DNA of 16,829 bases from Dialister sp. CAG:486. GTDB taxonomy: Bacteria > Bacillota > Negativicutes > Veillonellales > Dialisteraceae. The stretch covers positions 3,415 to 20,243 of the forward strand of contig FR879578.1 of the NCBI GenBank assembly GCA_000434475.1, in the 5' to 3' direction. This document shows, one piece after another, positions 7,717-14,189 of this stretch. Each line of letters begins with the position of its first letter. The stretch's first letter is position 1. The position numbers and the translations under genes are program-made. The notes under the pieces are model-generated. The model was not told where the DNA came from. It was given only the letters and a program-made list of their open reading frames with translations, and made no database searches.

Positions 7717-7747
7717 GACGCTGTGACATGGTCACGGCGTCTTTTTT
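7717..7747 (+). terminator. Rho-independent terminator of rnpB
   Basis: GACGCTGTGAC (7717-7727) and GTCACGGCGTC (7731-7741) form an 11-bp stem with one G-U pair and an ATG loop, followed by six T. Confidence 0.93.
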
Positions 7748-7842
7748 GTTTTTCATTCGAGGCGAGGGTCTCACGCTTTCGCCACATGTGCCGCGCACTT
7801 CTCCTCTTTTCTCCTCTGTCTTTCCTGCCGCCTGTGCCCTAT

Positions 7843-7973
7843 CCGCCTCTACGGGGCACCTTCCCAGCAAGGGGGCTGACGATACGAGGTAAATCTGCTA
7901 TCAAGAGACCTTCGGGCATCGCCTCATATAATACTTGCGGCGAAGCCGCTACCAGAACCTTGAACCTTGAACC
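7843..7973. repeat. Intergenic repeat copy 1, upstream of rpsB
   Basis: Three blocks recur in the same order at 11706-11868. They are CCGCCTCTACGGGGCACC with TTCCCAG (7843-7867), CTTGCGGCGAAGCCGCT (7934-7950, a small GCGGC-GAA-GCCGC hairpin), and a tandem GAACCTT motif (7955-7973). Sequence between the blocks has diverged and differs in length. The 444-base gap between rnpB and rpsB otherwise holds only the rnpB terminator and the rpsB promoter and leader. Confidence 0.6.
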
Positions 7974-7994
7974 TAAAAATATTTTCCCATCCCC

Positions 7995-8023
7995 TTGCTT
8001 TCCCCTTTTTCTTTTGGTAGAAT
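7995..8023 (+). promoter_or_regulatory. Promoter of rpsB
   Basis: TTGCTT (7995-8000), 17 bases, then TAGAAT (8018-8023) with an extended -10 TGG. Initiation near 8030 gives a leader of about 124 bases. Confidence 0.7.
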
Positions 8024-8029
8024 AAATAA

Positions 8030-8153
8030 CGCATGAGTACACATGTCTGGCGGACTCTGCATCTGTGCTTGCGGGGAAAATTTCATTTCACACATTCCCG
8101 AAGTGGCTGCAGGGGAGGAAACGGACAGAGGTTAAAAACAGGAGGTTTTTATT
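8030..8153 (+). promoter_or_regulatory. rpsB 5' leader, possible autoregulatory RNA
   Basis: The untranslated leader is unusually long for a housekeeping gene and contains GC-rich blocks that can partly pair. It ends in a strong ribosome-binding site, GGAGG at 8141-8145. S2 represses rpsB-tsf translation through the leader in E. coli; whether this leader works the same way cannot be told from sequence alone. Confidence 0.35.
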
Positions 8154-8909
8154 ATGGCAGTTGTATCCATGAAACAGTTACTCGAAGCAGGCGTTCACTT
8201 TGGTCATCAGACCCGTCGTTGGAATCCGAAAATGGCACGTTTCATTTTCACGGAAAGAAACGGCATCTACATCATCGACCTGCAGAAGACTGTAAAGAAA
8301 GTAGAAGAAGCATACGCTTTCCTGCGTGAAGTCGCAGCTACCGGCGCTCCGATCCTTTTCGTCGGCACCAAGAAACAGGCGCAGAATTCCGTGAAGGAAG
8401 AAGCTACCCGTTGCAATCAGTTCTATGTCAATGAACGTTGGCTGGGCGGCATGCTCACCAATTTCCGTACCATTCAGACCCGTATCGCTCGTCTGAAAGA
8501 ACTGGAAAAAATGTTTGAAGAAGGCACCACTGACCAGTATCCGAAGAAGGAAGTCATCCTGATGAAACGCGAACTGGAAAAACTGGAAAAGAACCTGGGC
8601 GGCATCAAAGACATGAAGAAGATCCCGGGCGCACTCTTCATCATTGACTCCAAGAAAGAAGAAATCGCTATTGCCGAAGCTCACAAGCTGCACATTCCGG
8701 TTATCGCTACCGTTGATACCAACTGCGATCCGGATGTTGTTGATTTCCCGATCCCGGCAAACGATGATGCTATCCGTGCTGTAAGACTGCTTGCTTCCAA
8801 GATGGCTGACGCTGTCCTCGAAGGCCGTCAGGGTCAGCAGGAAGCTGAAGCTGCTAAAGAAGCAGAAGCTGAAGAAGCTCCGGCTGAAGAAGCTGCTGAA
8901 CAGGAATAA
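8154..8909 (+). CDS. rpsB: 30S ribosomal protein S2
   Basis: The 251-residue product starts [27 protein letters not shown], the S2 N-terminal signature, and carries [21 protein letters not shown] and the later family block [24 protein letters not shown]2 binds late to the 30S subunit on the solvent side between head and body and is needed for S1 binding in many bacteria. The C-terminus is a low-complexity acidic/alanine tail (about 225-251) of EAE and EEA repeats, which is common in Firmicutes S2. The start is set by GGAGG at 8141-8145. tsf follows after 104 bases that include a terminator. Confidence 0.98.
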   Translation: MAVVSMKQLLEAGVHFGHQTRRWNPKMARFIFTERNGIYIIDLQKTVKKVEEAYAFLREVAATGAPILFVGTKKQAQNSVKEEATRCNQFYVNERWLGGMLTNFRTIQTRIARLKELEKMFEEGTTDQYPKKEVILMKRELEKLEKNLGGIKDMKKIPGALFIIDSKKEEIAIAEAHKLHIPVIATVDTNCDPDVVDFPIPANDDAIRAVRLLASKMADAVLEGRQGQQEAEAAKEAEAEEAPAEEAAEQE

Positions 8910-8918
8910 TGGCTGTAT

Positions 8919-8965
8919 AGGAAATTCGGCCTGCGCGTTGCGCAGGCTGGGGATTTCCTTTTTTT
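8919..8965 (+). terminator. Terminator/attenuator between rpsB and tsf
   Basis: AGGAAAT (8919-8925) pairs with ATTTCCT (8953-8959), and GCCTGCGC (8929-8936) with GCGCAGGC (8940-8947) across a GTT loop; seven T follow. Because tsf lies only 48 bases further on, it probably acts as a partial terminator that sets the S2 to EF-Ts ratio, unless tsf has its own promoter. Confidence 0.85.
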
Positions 8966-9013
8966 GAGAAATTTTTACAAACACCTTACTGTTTTATGAT
9001 GGAGGTCATAAAG

Positions 9014-9892
9014 ATGGCAATTACCGCTAGCATGGTCAAAGATCTGCGCACAAAGACTGGCGCAGGCATGATGGACTGCAAAAAAGCACTCGTAGAAGCT
9101 GAAGGCGATATGGAAAAAGCAGTAGATATTCTCCGTGAAAAGGGACTGTCTCAGGCTGCGAAGAAAGCAAGCCGTGTAGCTGCTGAAGGTGCTGTCGTTT
9201 CCGCTATTTCCGCTGATGGCAAAGTCGGCACCATCGTTGAAGTCAACTGCGAAACCGACTTCGTAGGCAGCAATGATGACTTCAGAGCACTGGCTGCTCG
9301 CATCGCACAGCAGATCATCGCTGTAAATCCGGCTGACGTAGAGGCTCTGCTTGCTTCTGAAATGGACGGCAAGGCTGTCAAAGATCAGGTCACCGAAGCT
9401 GTAGCTAAGATCGGCGAAAACATTTCTGTTCGTCGCTTTGTTCGCTATGAAAGTGCAGAAGGCGCTGTCTACAGCTACATCCACGGCGGCGGCAAGATCG
9501 GCGTTCTCGTCGAAATGAAGGGCGCAGACGCTGAACTCGGCAAAGATGTCGCTATGCAGGTCGCTGCAGCAAATCCTTCCTACCTCGACCGCACTCAGGT
9601 ACCGCAGGCTGAAATCGAACACGAAAAAGAAGTTCTGGCTGTCGAAGCGAGAAATGAAGGCAAACCAGAAAAGATCATCGAAAAGATGGTTCTCGGCCGT
9701 ATCAACAAATACTACAAGGAAGTCTGCCTCGTAGATCAGGAATTCATTAAAGATGGCGATCTGACCATTGCGAAACTCCTGAAATCCAAGAATGCAGAAG
9801 TTGTACGCTTCGCTCGTTTCCAGCTCGGCGAAGGCATCGAAAAGAAACAGGACGATCTGGCTGCTGAAGTCGCTAAACAGCTGAATCAGTAA
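9014..9892 (+). CDS. tsf: Elongation factor Ts
   Basis: EF-Ts exchanges GDP for GTP on EF-Tu in the cytoplasm. The 292-residue protein shows the N-terminal UBA-like domain (MVKDLRTKTGAGMMDCKKAL) and the EF-Tu-contacting motif ETDFVGSNDDF, followed by two core subdomains and a full C-terminal segment. The start at 9014 is preferred over the in-frame ATG at 8996, because GGAGG (9001-9005) then has an 8-base spacing and the family N-terminus begins MAxITA. The ATG at 8996 lies upstream of that ribosome-binding site and has no site of its own. A terminator follows the stop. Confidence 0.97.
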   Translation: MAITASMVKDLRTKTGAGMMDCKKALVEAEGDMEKAVDILREKGLSQAAKKASRVAAEGAVVSAISADGKVGTIVEVNCETDFVGSNDDFRALAARIAQQIIAVNPADVEALLASEMDGKAVKDQVTEAVAKIGENISVRRFVRYESAEGAVYSYIHGGGKIGVLVEMKGADAELGKDVAMQVAAANPSYLDRTQVPQAEIEHEKEVLAVEARNEGKPEKIIEKMVLGRINKYYKEVCLVDQEFIKDGDLTIAKLLKSKNAEVVRFARFQLGEGIEKKQDDLAAEVAKQLNQ

Positions 9893-9905
9893 TCCATAAA
9901 ACAAG

Positions 9906-9943
9906 AATAAGAGAACATCATCTTTGGTGTTCTCTTATTTTAT
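9906..9943 (+). terminator. Rho-independent terminator after tsf
   Basis: AATAAGAGAACA (9906-9917) pairs perfectly with TGTTCTCTTATT (9928-9939), with a 10-base loop. Outer CCATAA and TTATGG can extend the stem, and CTTTTT follows nearby. The A-rich 5' arm could make it bidirectional. Confidence 0.85.
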
Positions 9944-10065
9944 GGTCTTTTTCAGGGATTGGACGGGAGACTGGAAGTGAAGAAGTCAGATGTCTAAAGT
10001 CTAAAGGCTGTAGTTTCCAAGGCTCATCTCTCAAAATTCTTATGGCAGCTATTTCTGAAATACTA

Positions 10066-10071
10066 TATAAT
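10066..10071 (+). promoter_or_regulatory. -10 element of a likely pyrH promoter
   Basis: A perfect TATAAT stands 38 bases before the pyrH start in an AT-rich stretch. No good -35 lies at 16-18 bases upstream, so assignment rests on the -10 and on the terminator that isolates pyrH from tsf. Confidence 0.5.
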
Positions 10072-10090
10072 AATATAGATGTATCACTGA

Positions 10091-10837
<747 letters not shown>

Positions 10838-10839
10838 TC

Positions 10840-11397
10840 ATGTACGAAGAAGAACTGAAGAAACTGTCTGACAAGATGGATAAATCCATCGTTGCTCTCA
10901 AGAATGAATTCACCAGCATCCGTACGGGTCAGGCGAATGCCAGCCTGCTCGATCGCGTATTTGTTGAGTATTACGGTAGCCGTACTCCGGTGACTCAGGT
11001 CGCTTCTGTGACTGTACCGGAAGCTCGTCTGCTCGTTGTCCAGCCATGGGACAAGGGTCTTCTGAAAGATATCGAAAAAGCCATCCTGCAGTCTGACCTC
11101 GGCCTTGTACCGATGAATGATGGCAACCTGATCCGTATGGCCATCCCGCAGCTGACCGAAGACCGCCGCAAGGAGCTCGTCAAGGTTGTCAATAAGAAAG
11201 CGGAAGAGGGCAAGGTCGCTATTAGAAATATCCGTCGTGATGGCAATGATTTCCTGAAAAAGGAAGCAAAGAATAGCGATGTTTCCAAGGATGTCATCAA
11301 AGAAACTGAAGATAAAGTCCAGAAGCTGACGGACAAGAAAATCAAAGAGCTGGAAGCTGCCACCGAAAAGAAAATTAAAGAGATCATGTCTGTATGA
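10840..11397 (+). CDS. frr: Ribosome recycling factor
   Basis: RRF splits post-termination 70S ribosomes together with EF-G. The 185-residue length is exact for the family. Domain I helices carry the SIRTGQANASLLDRVFVEYYGS signature near residues 27-48 and the conserved QPWDK; the C-terminal three-helix-bundle part includes LTEDRRKELVK and RNIRRD. The tail is the expected lysine/glutamate-rich helix. Translation is probably coupled to pyrH, as only two bases separate them. The stop overlaps the start of the next small ORF in an ATGA. Confidence 0.98.
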   Translation: MYEEELKKLSDKMDKSIVALKNEFTSIRTGQANASLLDRVFVEYYGSRTPVTQVASVTVPEARLLVVQPWDKGLLKDIEKAILQSDLGLVPMNDGNLIRMAIPQLTEDRRKELVKVVNKKAEEGKVAIRNIRRDGNDFLKKEAKNSDVSKDVIKETEDKVQKLTDKKIKELEAATEKKIKEIMSV

Positions 11398-11615
11398 GTG
11401 AGGTTGTTCTTTTTGCAGGACAGCCGTTTACTGAAAAATTGAGACAGTGTGTAGAGAAATCGTATCCGAGTGGTACGATTTCTTTCACTCATGGGCGGGA
11501 AGCGCAGCTCGAAGAGGGCGCGCTTTATCTTGTCCGAACCGGAGAAAAGGCTGTTGTCATGCCACGAATGAAGTATAGTGAGAGTGTGGAAAAAGTCGTG
11601 AGGCGGCGAGAATAA
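11394..11615 (+). CDS. Small protein of unknown function coupled to frr
   Basis: This 73-residue ORF was not recognised. Its ATG overlaps the frr stop codon (ATGA, 11394-11397), an arrangement typical of real translationally coupled genes. The product has one cysteine, no signal peptide and no membrane segment. It opens with a strand-like hydrophobic stretch (MSEVVLFAGQPF) and a helix-like segment, then GALYLVRTGEKAVVMPR, and ends in a basic tail (VRRRE). No independent ribosome-binding site is obvious, so expression would depend on ribosomes finishing frr. A chance ORF in this position is possible. About 300 non-coding bases follow before uppS. Confidence 0.55.
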   Translation: MSEVVLFAGQPFTEKLRQCVEKSYPSGTISFTHGREAQLEEGALYLVRTGEKAVVMPRMKYSESVEKVVRRRE

Positions 11616-11623
11616 TCTTCTTG

Positions 11624-11868
11624 TCCCTTTCTTTGGAAGGGGCAGACTCGCGTCGAGTCGGGATTGCCTGCCATGTTTGTATAGCAGAAATCGCAGCCCA
11701 AACCTCCGCCTCTTCAAGGCACCTTCTCCAGAGGACGGAGGAAGGTTTAAAGGGAAAGGATATATATTTGCGACGAAGCCGCCCCTTCATTCTTCATTCG
11801 AGCAGAGCTTTTAAACGTAATTGAAGGGCGGGGCGTCCCATGGGCTATCCCTGAACCTCGAACCCTTA
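11624..11868. repeat. Intergenic repeat copy 2, upstream of uppS
   Basis: The gap between the small ORF and uppS carries the same ordered blocks as 7843-7973: CCGCCTCTTCAAGGCACC with TTCTCCAG (11706-11731), TTTGCGACGAAGCCGCC (11767-11783), and CTGAACCTCGAACCCTTA (11851-11868). Inverted repeats are also present: CCTCCGCCTCT (11703-11713) with AGAGGACGGAGG (11730-11741, one bulged A), GACTCG/CGAGTC (near 11645-11659), and CGCCCCTTCA with TGAAGGGCG near 11780-11830. No terminator with a T run and no strong promoter was seen, so uppS may be read through from pyrH-frr. Confidence 0.6.
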
Positions 11869-11913
11869 CACTATCTAAACTCTATCCTATTTTGATTATG
11901 GGAGATTCCATTT

Positions 11914-12639
11914 ATGTCTGATAAAAAATCATTTCCTGAGCATGTGGCCATCATTCTTGATGGGAATGGCCGCTGGGCGAAAGAAAGAGGAAGAGAGAGA
12001 ACCTATGGTCATCAGGTCGGCGCGGCGAATGTGAAGACCATCGTCCGTGCGGCAGGTCATATGGGAGTGAAAGTGCTGACGCTCTATGCATTTTCCACAG
12101 AGAACTGGAAGCGTCCGCCCATCGAAGTCCGTTTCCTGATGAAGCTTTTTAAGAGCTACCTGATCAGTCAGTTGCGCGAGCTGGTGGAGGATAATGTGCA
12201 GGTACACATCGTGGGCGAACCGTCAGCATTGTCGGATGATCTTCGCAAGGAGATCGCTGCCTGTGAAAAAGACACAGCGAAGTGTGACGGCATGATCCTG
12301 AATGTGGCCATCAACTATGGCGGACGCATGGAGATCGTGCAGGCGGTGCAGCAGATCGCACGCGAAGTGAAGAGCGGCTCTCTTGATGCGGAATCCATTA
12401 CGGAAGAAATGATTTCTGCCCATCTCTATCCATCGGATGCCCAGGATGTGGATCTCATGATCCGTACGGGCGGAGAGTCGCGCATTTCGAATTTCCTTCT
12501 CTGGCAGATCTCTTATGGGGAGCTATACTTCACGCCTGTCCTGTGGCCGGACTTCACTGAGGAGGAGCTTTCGAAAGCGATCGACTGGTTTACCGGAAGA
12601 GACCGTCGCTTCGGCGGGCTCACGGAGGATAAAAAATGA
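11914..12639 (+). CDS. uppS: Isoprenyl transferase (undecaprenyl diphosphate synthase)
   Basis: This cis-prenyltransferase adds isopentenyl units to farnesyl diphosphate to make the C55 undecaprenyl carrier lipid for peptidoglycan and other wall polymers. The 241 residues show HVAIILDGNGRWA with the catalytic Asp16, the YGH and LTLYAFSTENWKRP motifs, and the C-terminal RTGGESRISNFLLWQ (from residue 184) that binds isopentenyl diphosphate, followed by YGELYFTPVLWPDF. The start follows GGGAG at 11900-11904. It overlaps cdsA by four bases (ATGA), so the two envelope-lipid genes are coupled. Confidence 0.97.
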   Translation: MSDKKSFPEHVAIILDGNGRWAKERGRERTYGHQVGAANVKTIVRAAGHMGVKVLTLYAFSTENWKRPPIEVRFLMKLFKSYLISQLRELVEDNVQVHIVGEPSALSDDLRKEIAACEKDTAKCDGMILNVAINYGGRMEIVQAVQQIAREVKSGSLDAESITEEMISAHLYPSDAQDVDLMIRTGGESRISNFLLWQISYGELYFTPVLWPDFTEEELSKAIDWFTGRDRRFGGLTEDKK

Positions 12640-13445
12640 AAGTGCGTGTGATCACAGCGATCATAGGTATCATCGCTGTCCTTGGGCTGGTATATCTGGG
12701 AGGCTGGTTTCTGACGGGAGCCATTTTCCTCGTCTCCTTGCTGGCCCTTCTTGAATATGATAAGATGCTGAAACATTTCGGTGTCCACATCTATCTGAAA
12801 GCCACAGCCATTGCCACCGCCGTCATGGTACTGGCATCCGGTTTTTATTCGCTGAAGGCCTTTCTGGCTGCGATTTTTCTTGCTTTTGTGCTTCTTCTCT
12901 ACCTGATCCTGGGCATTAAGAAGGAAAATCTGACCGGGCTTATTTATTCTGCTTTCGGTGCCGTCTATTTTGGCATCGGCTTTGGCAGCCTAGCGCTCCT
13001 TCGCGGCAGTCATGAGCTGCTCTCTCCGACAGAAGTTTCCATCGAGCCGGGGATTTTCCTCATTCTTCTCGCACTCATTTGCACCTGGGCGAGTGATTCT
13101 TTCGCTTACCTGACGGGGAAGGCCTGCGGTCGTCATAAGATGGCGCCGCACATCAGCCCGAATAAAACGGTCGAAGGTCTTGCCGGCGGCGCAGTCGGCT
13201 GCGTCATTCTCGGTGTCCTTGTTTCCTTCTGTGCGGGTTTTGATCTTTGGGAAGGATCCATCCTTTCCGTCATGGCGGCGATCATGGCGCCCATGGGGGA
13301 TCTATTCGAGTCTTATGTGAAACGTGCCTGTGATATCAAAGACTCTGGAAATATTCTTCCGGGTCACGGCGGGATGATGGACCGTTTCGACAGCCTTCTT
13401 TTCGTTGCTCCGAGCCTCGTCGCAGTGCTGGCGCTGCTTCGCTAA
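12636..13445 (+). CDS. cdsA: Phosphatidate cytidylyltransferase
   Basis: This membrane enzyme makes CDP-diacylglycerol from phosphatidate and CTP, the branch point of phospholipid synthesis. The 269-residue protein is mostly hydrophobic, with several membrane segments beginning at residues 5-40. The CDS signature is clear at about 226-255: SYVKRACDIKDSGNILPGHG continuing into GMMDRFDS, including the KR, KD, HGG and DR residues of the PROSITE pattern. An earlier TWASDSFAYLTGKACGRHK block carries the metal-binding Asp. Translation is coupled to uppS through ATGA, with GGAGG at 12624-12628. A terminator lies just downstream, so the uppS-cdsA transcript probably ends here. Confidence 0.97.
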   Translation: MKVRVITAIIGIIAVLGLVYLGGWFLTGAIFLVSLLALLEYDKMLKHFGVHIYLKATAIATAVMVLASGFYSLKAFLAAIFLAFVLLLYLILGIKKENLTGLIYSAFGAVYFGIGFGSLALLRGSHELLSPTEVSIEPGIFLILLALICTWASDSFAYLTGKACGRHKMAPHISPNKTVEGLAGGAVGCVILGVLVSFCAGFDLWEGSILSVMAAIMAPMGDLFESYVKRACDIKDSGNILPGHGGMMDRFDSLLFVAPSLVAVLALLR

Positions 13446-13473
13446 CATGCAAAAGAGGAACCGAGAAATGAAG

Positions 13474-13509
13474 GTGCGGCGCATCATAGAATGGGAACGC
13501 CGCATTTTT
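13474..13509 (+). terminator. Rho-independent terminator after cdsA
   Basis: TGCGGCG (13475-13481) pairs with CGCCGCA (13498-13504), with a flanking G-T pair and a 16-base loop, followed by five T. Part of the loop (AATGGGA, 13490-13496) can instead pair with TCCCATT (13535-13541). Confidence 0.78.
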
Positions 13510-13528
13510 GATCATAGTATCTATGATC
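13510..13528. repeat. Short perfect hairpin after the cdsA terminator
   Basis: GATCATAG, a TAT loop and CTATGATC form an 8-bp hairpin. It sits between AATGGGAACG and CGTCCCATT, which can close an outer helix of nine pairs with one bulge (13490-13541). Confidence 0.5.
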
Positions 13529-13558
13529 GAGTCGTCCCATTTGACTGATTTTGATTTC

Positions 13559-13599
13559 TAGGGAAACGCTGATTCTTCGATTTAATCAGGGTTTCCCTA
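13559..13599. repeat. REP-like palindrome in the cdsA-dxr gap
   Basis: TAGGGAAAC (13559-13567) pairs with GTTTCCCTA (13591-13599), and CTGATT (13569-13574) with AATCAG (13584-13589), separated by a single G-G mismatch; the loop is nine bases. No T run follows on either strand, so a terminator is unlikely. The form is like that of dispersed palindromic repeats. Confidence 0.5.
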
Positions 13600-13640
13600 A
13601 TCCCTAATTCCTTGTCAGCAGCCTCTATTTCGCCCACGCA

Positions 13641-13824
13641 AAAAAGACAGGATGGTATCCTATCGAATGGTCTGATCCAATGAATCGGGCGCCAGGCTGG
13701 GAGGCGTAGAGTTTTCGAGGGCGGCCTGGCCGTAGCCAGGACTTCTACTCACTTAGAGGCGAGCCTGATCTTGTCGTCAATGCGATCCACTTTATTCGGC
13801 TTCGGATTTTTATCCTGTCTTTTT
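13641..13824. repeat. 184-bp element with 13-bp perfect terminal inverted repeats
   Basis: The 13 bases at 13641-13653 (AAAAAGACAGGAT) are exactly complementary to 13812-13824 (ATCCTGTCTTTTT). Inside are nested helices: CAGGCT (13693-13698) with AGCCTG (13762-13767), GTAGA (13706-13710) with TCTAC (13744-13748), and a CCTGGC-CGTA-GCCAGG hairpin (13725-13740). GCCAGGC (13691-13697) can alternatively pair with GCCTGGC (13724-13730). It encodes no protein. It could be a MITE-like element or a structured RNA. No promoter or clear target-site duplication was seen; a CA flanks both ends but that is too short to count. Confidence 0.5.
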
Positions 13825-13921
13825 CAATTCTGTTACTTGTCTTGTACCCTTTTCTGGTTCCTCCCGGGCGAAGCCTTTGAAGGGAGAAGCATTTGAGAGC
13901 CGCATGATATCTGCTATTTCT

Positions 13922-14044
13922 TTTTCCCCTGCCTAGGATGAGGGAAATCGGTCGAGTAGATGATCTCCGGGAAGCTCTCTCCCGCTTCTATACATAGCAT
14001 CGAGAACGCAGGGGAAAAGTGACCCTGTAGTGACCCTGTTTTTT
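13922..14044 (+). promoter_or_regulatory. Attenuator-like leader segment upstream of dxr
   Basis: Arm 1 (13922-13932, TTTTCCCCTGC) is perfectly complementary over 11 bases to arm 2 (14008-14018, GCAGGGGAAAA). CAGGG within arm 2 can instead pair with CCCTG (14034-14038), which is followed directly by six T (14039-14044). The two pairings exclude each other, as in antiterminator/terminator switches. Between arms 1 and 2 lies a CGGGA/TCCCG hairpin (13968-13984). The last part is a perfect tandem repeat of AGTGACCCTGT (14018-14028 and 14029-14039). The terminator stem is short with a 20-base loop, so the switch reading is tentative. TTGAGA (13893-13898) with an extended TGC-TATTTC (13915-13920) could be a weak promoter. 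Confidence 0.35.
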
Positions 14045-14088
14045 GACAATACGCATAAATAAAAAAATGCCTTCTCAGAAGGAGGGTT

Positions 14089-14154
14089 ATGACGAAGTGT
14101 TGTGAGAAAATGCTTGCGGAATCGAGCTTTGCGATTTCCTCAGCGTTTCTTTAG
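14089..14154 (+). CDS. Possible 21-codon leader ORF upstream of dxr
   Basis: An ATG at 14089 follows a strong AAGGAGGG (14079-14086), with only two bases between them, and opens a 21-codon frame, MTKCCEKMLAESSFAISSAFL, ending in TAG 35 bases before dxr. The product has two adjacent cysteines and no obvious targeting signal. It lies after the attenuator-like segment, so if that region is transcribed it would be the first translated frame on the dxr message. The short ribosome-binding-site spacing and the small size leave chance as a serious alternative. Confidence 0.3.
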   Translation: MTKCCEKMLAESSFAISSAFL

Positions 14155-14189
14155 TCACCAGTTGCTTACACTTTCCGAAAGGAGTACCT

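Noticed and set aside
7278..7787. 169-codon minus-strand ORF
   Set aside because: It lies across the RNase P RNA gene and its promoter and terminator, and has no recognisable product.
7955..7973. Tandem GAACCTT as the start of a CRISPR or microsatellite array
   Set aside because: Only two to three short units without spacers; it is one block of the intergenic repeat.
8033..8329. 98-codon + strand ORF at the rpsB start
   Set aside because: It overlaps the S2 coding region in another frame and has no ribosome-binding site; the leader is better read as untranslated.
8996..9013. Upstream ATG for tsf giving an MMEVIK extension
   Set aside because: The GGAGG at 9001-9005 serves the ATG at 9014, and the extension is not found in EF-Ts N-termini as I know them.
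11621..11824. 67-codon ORF in the repeat upstream of uppS
   Set aside because: No ribosome-binding site; it spans several inverted repeats and has no protein-like composition.
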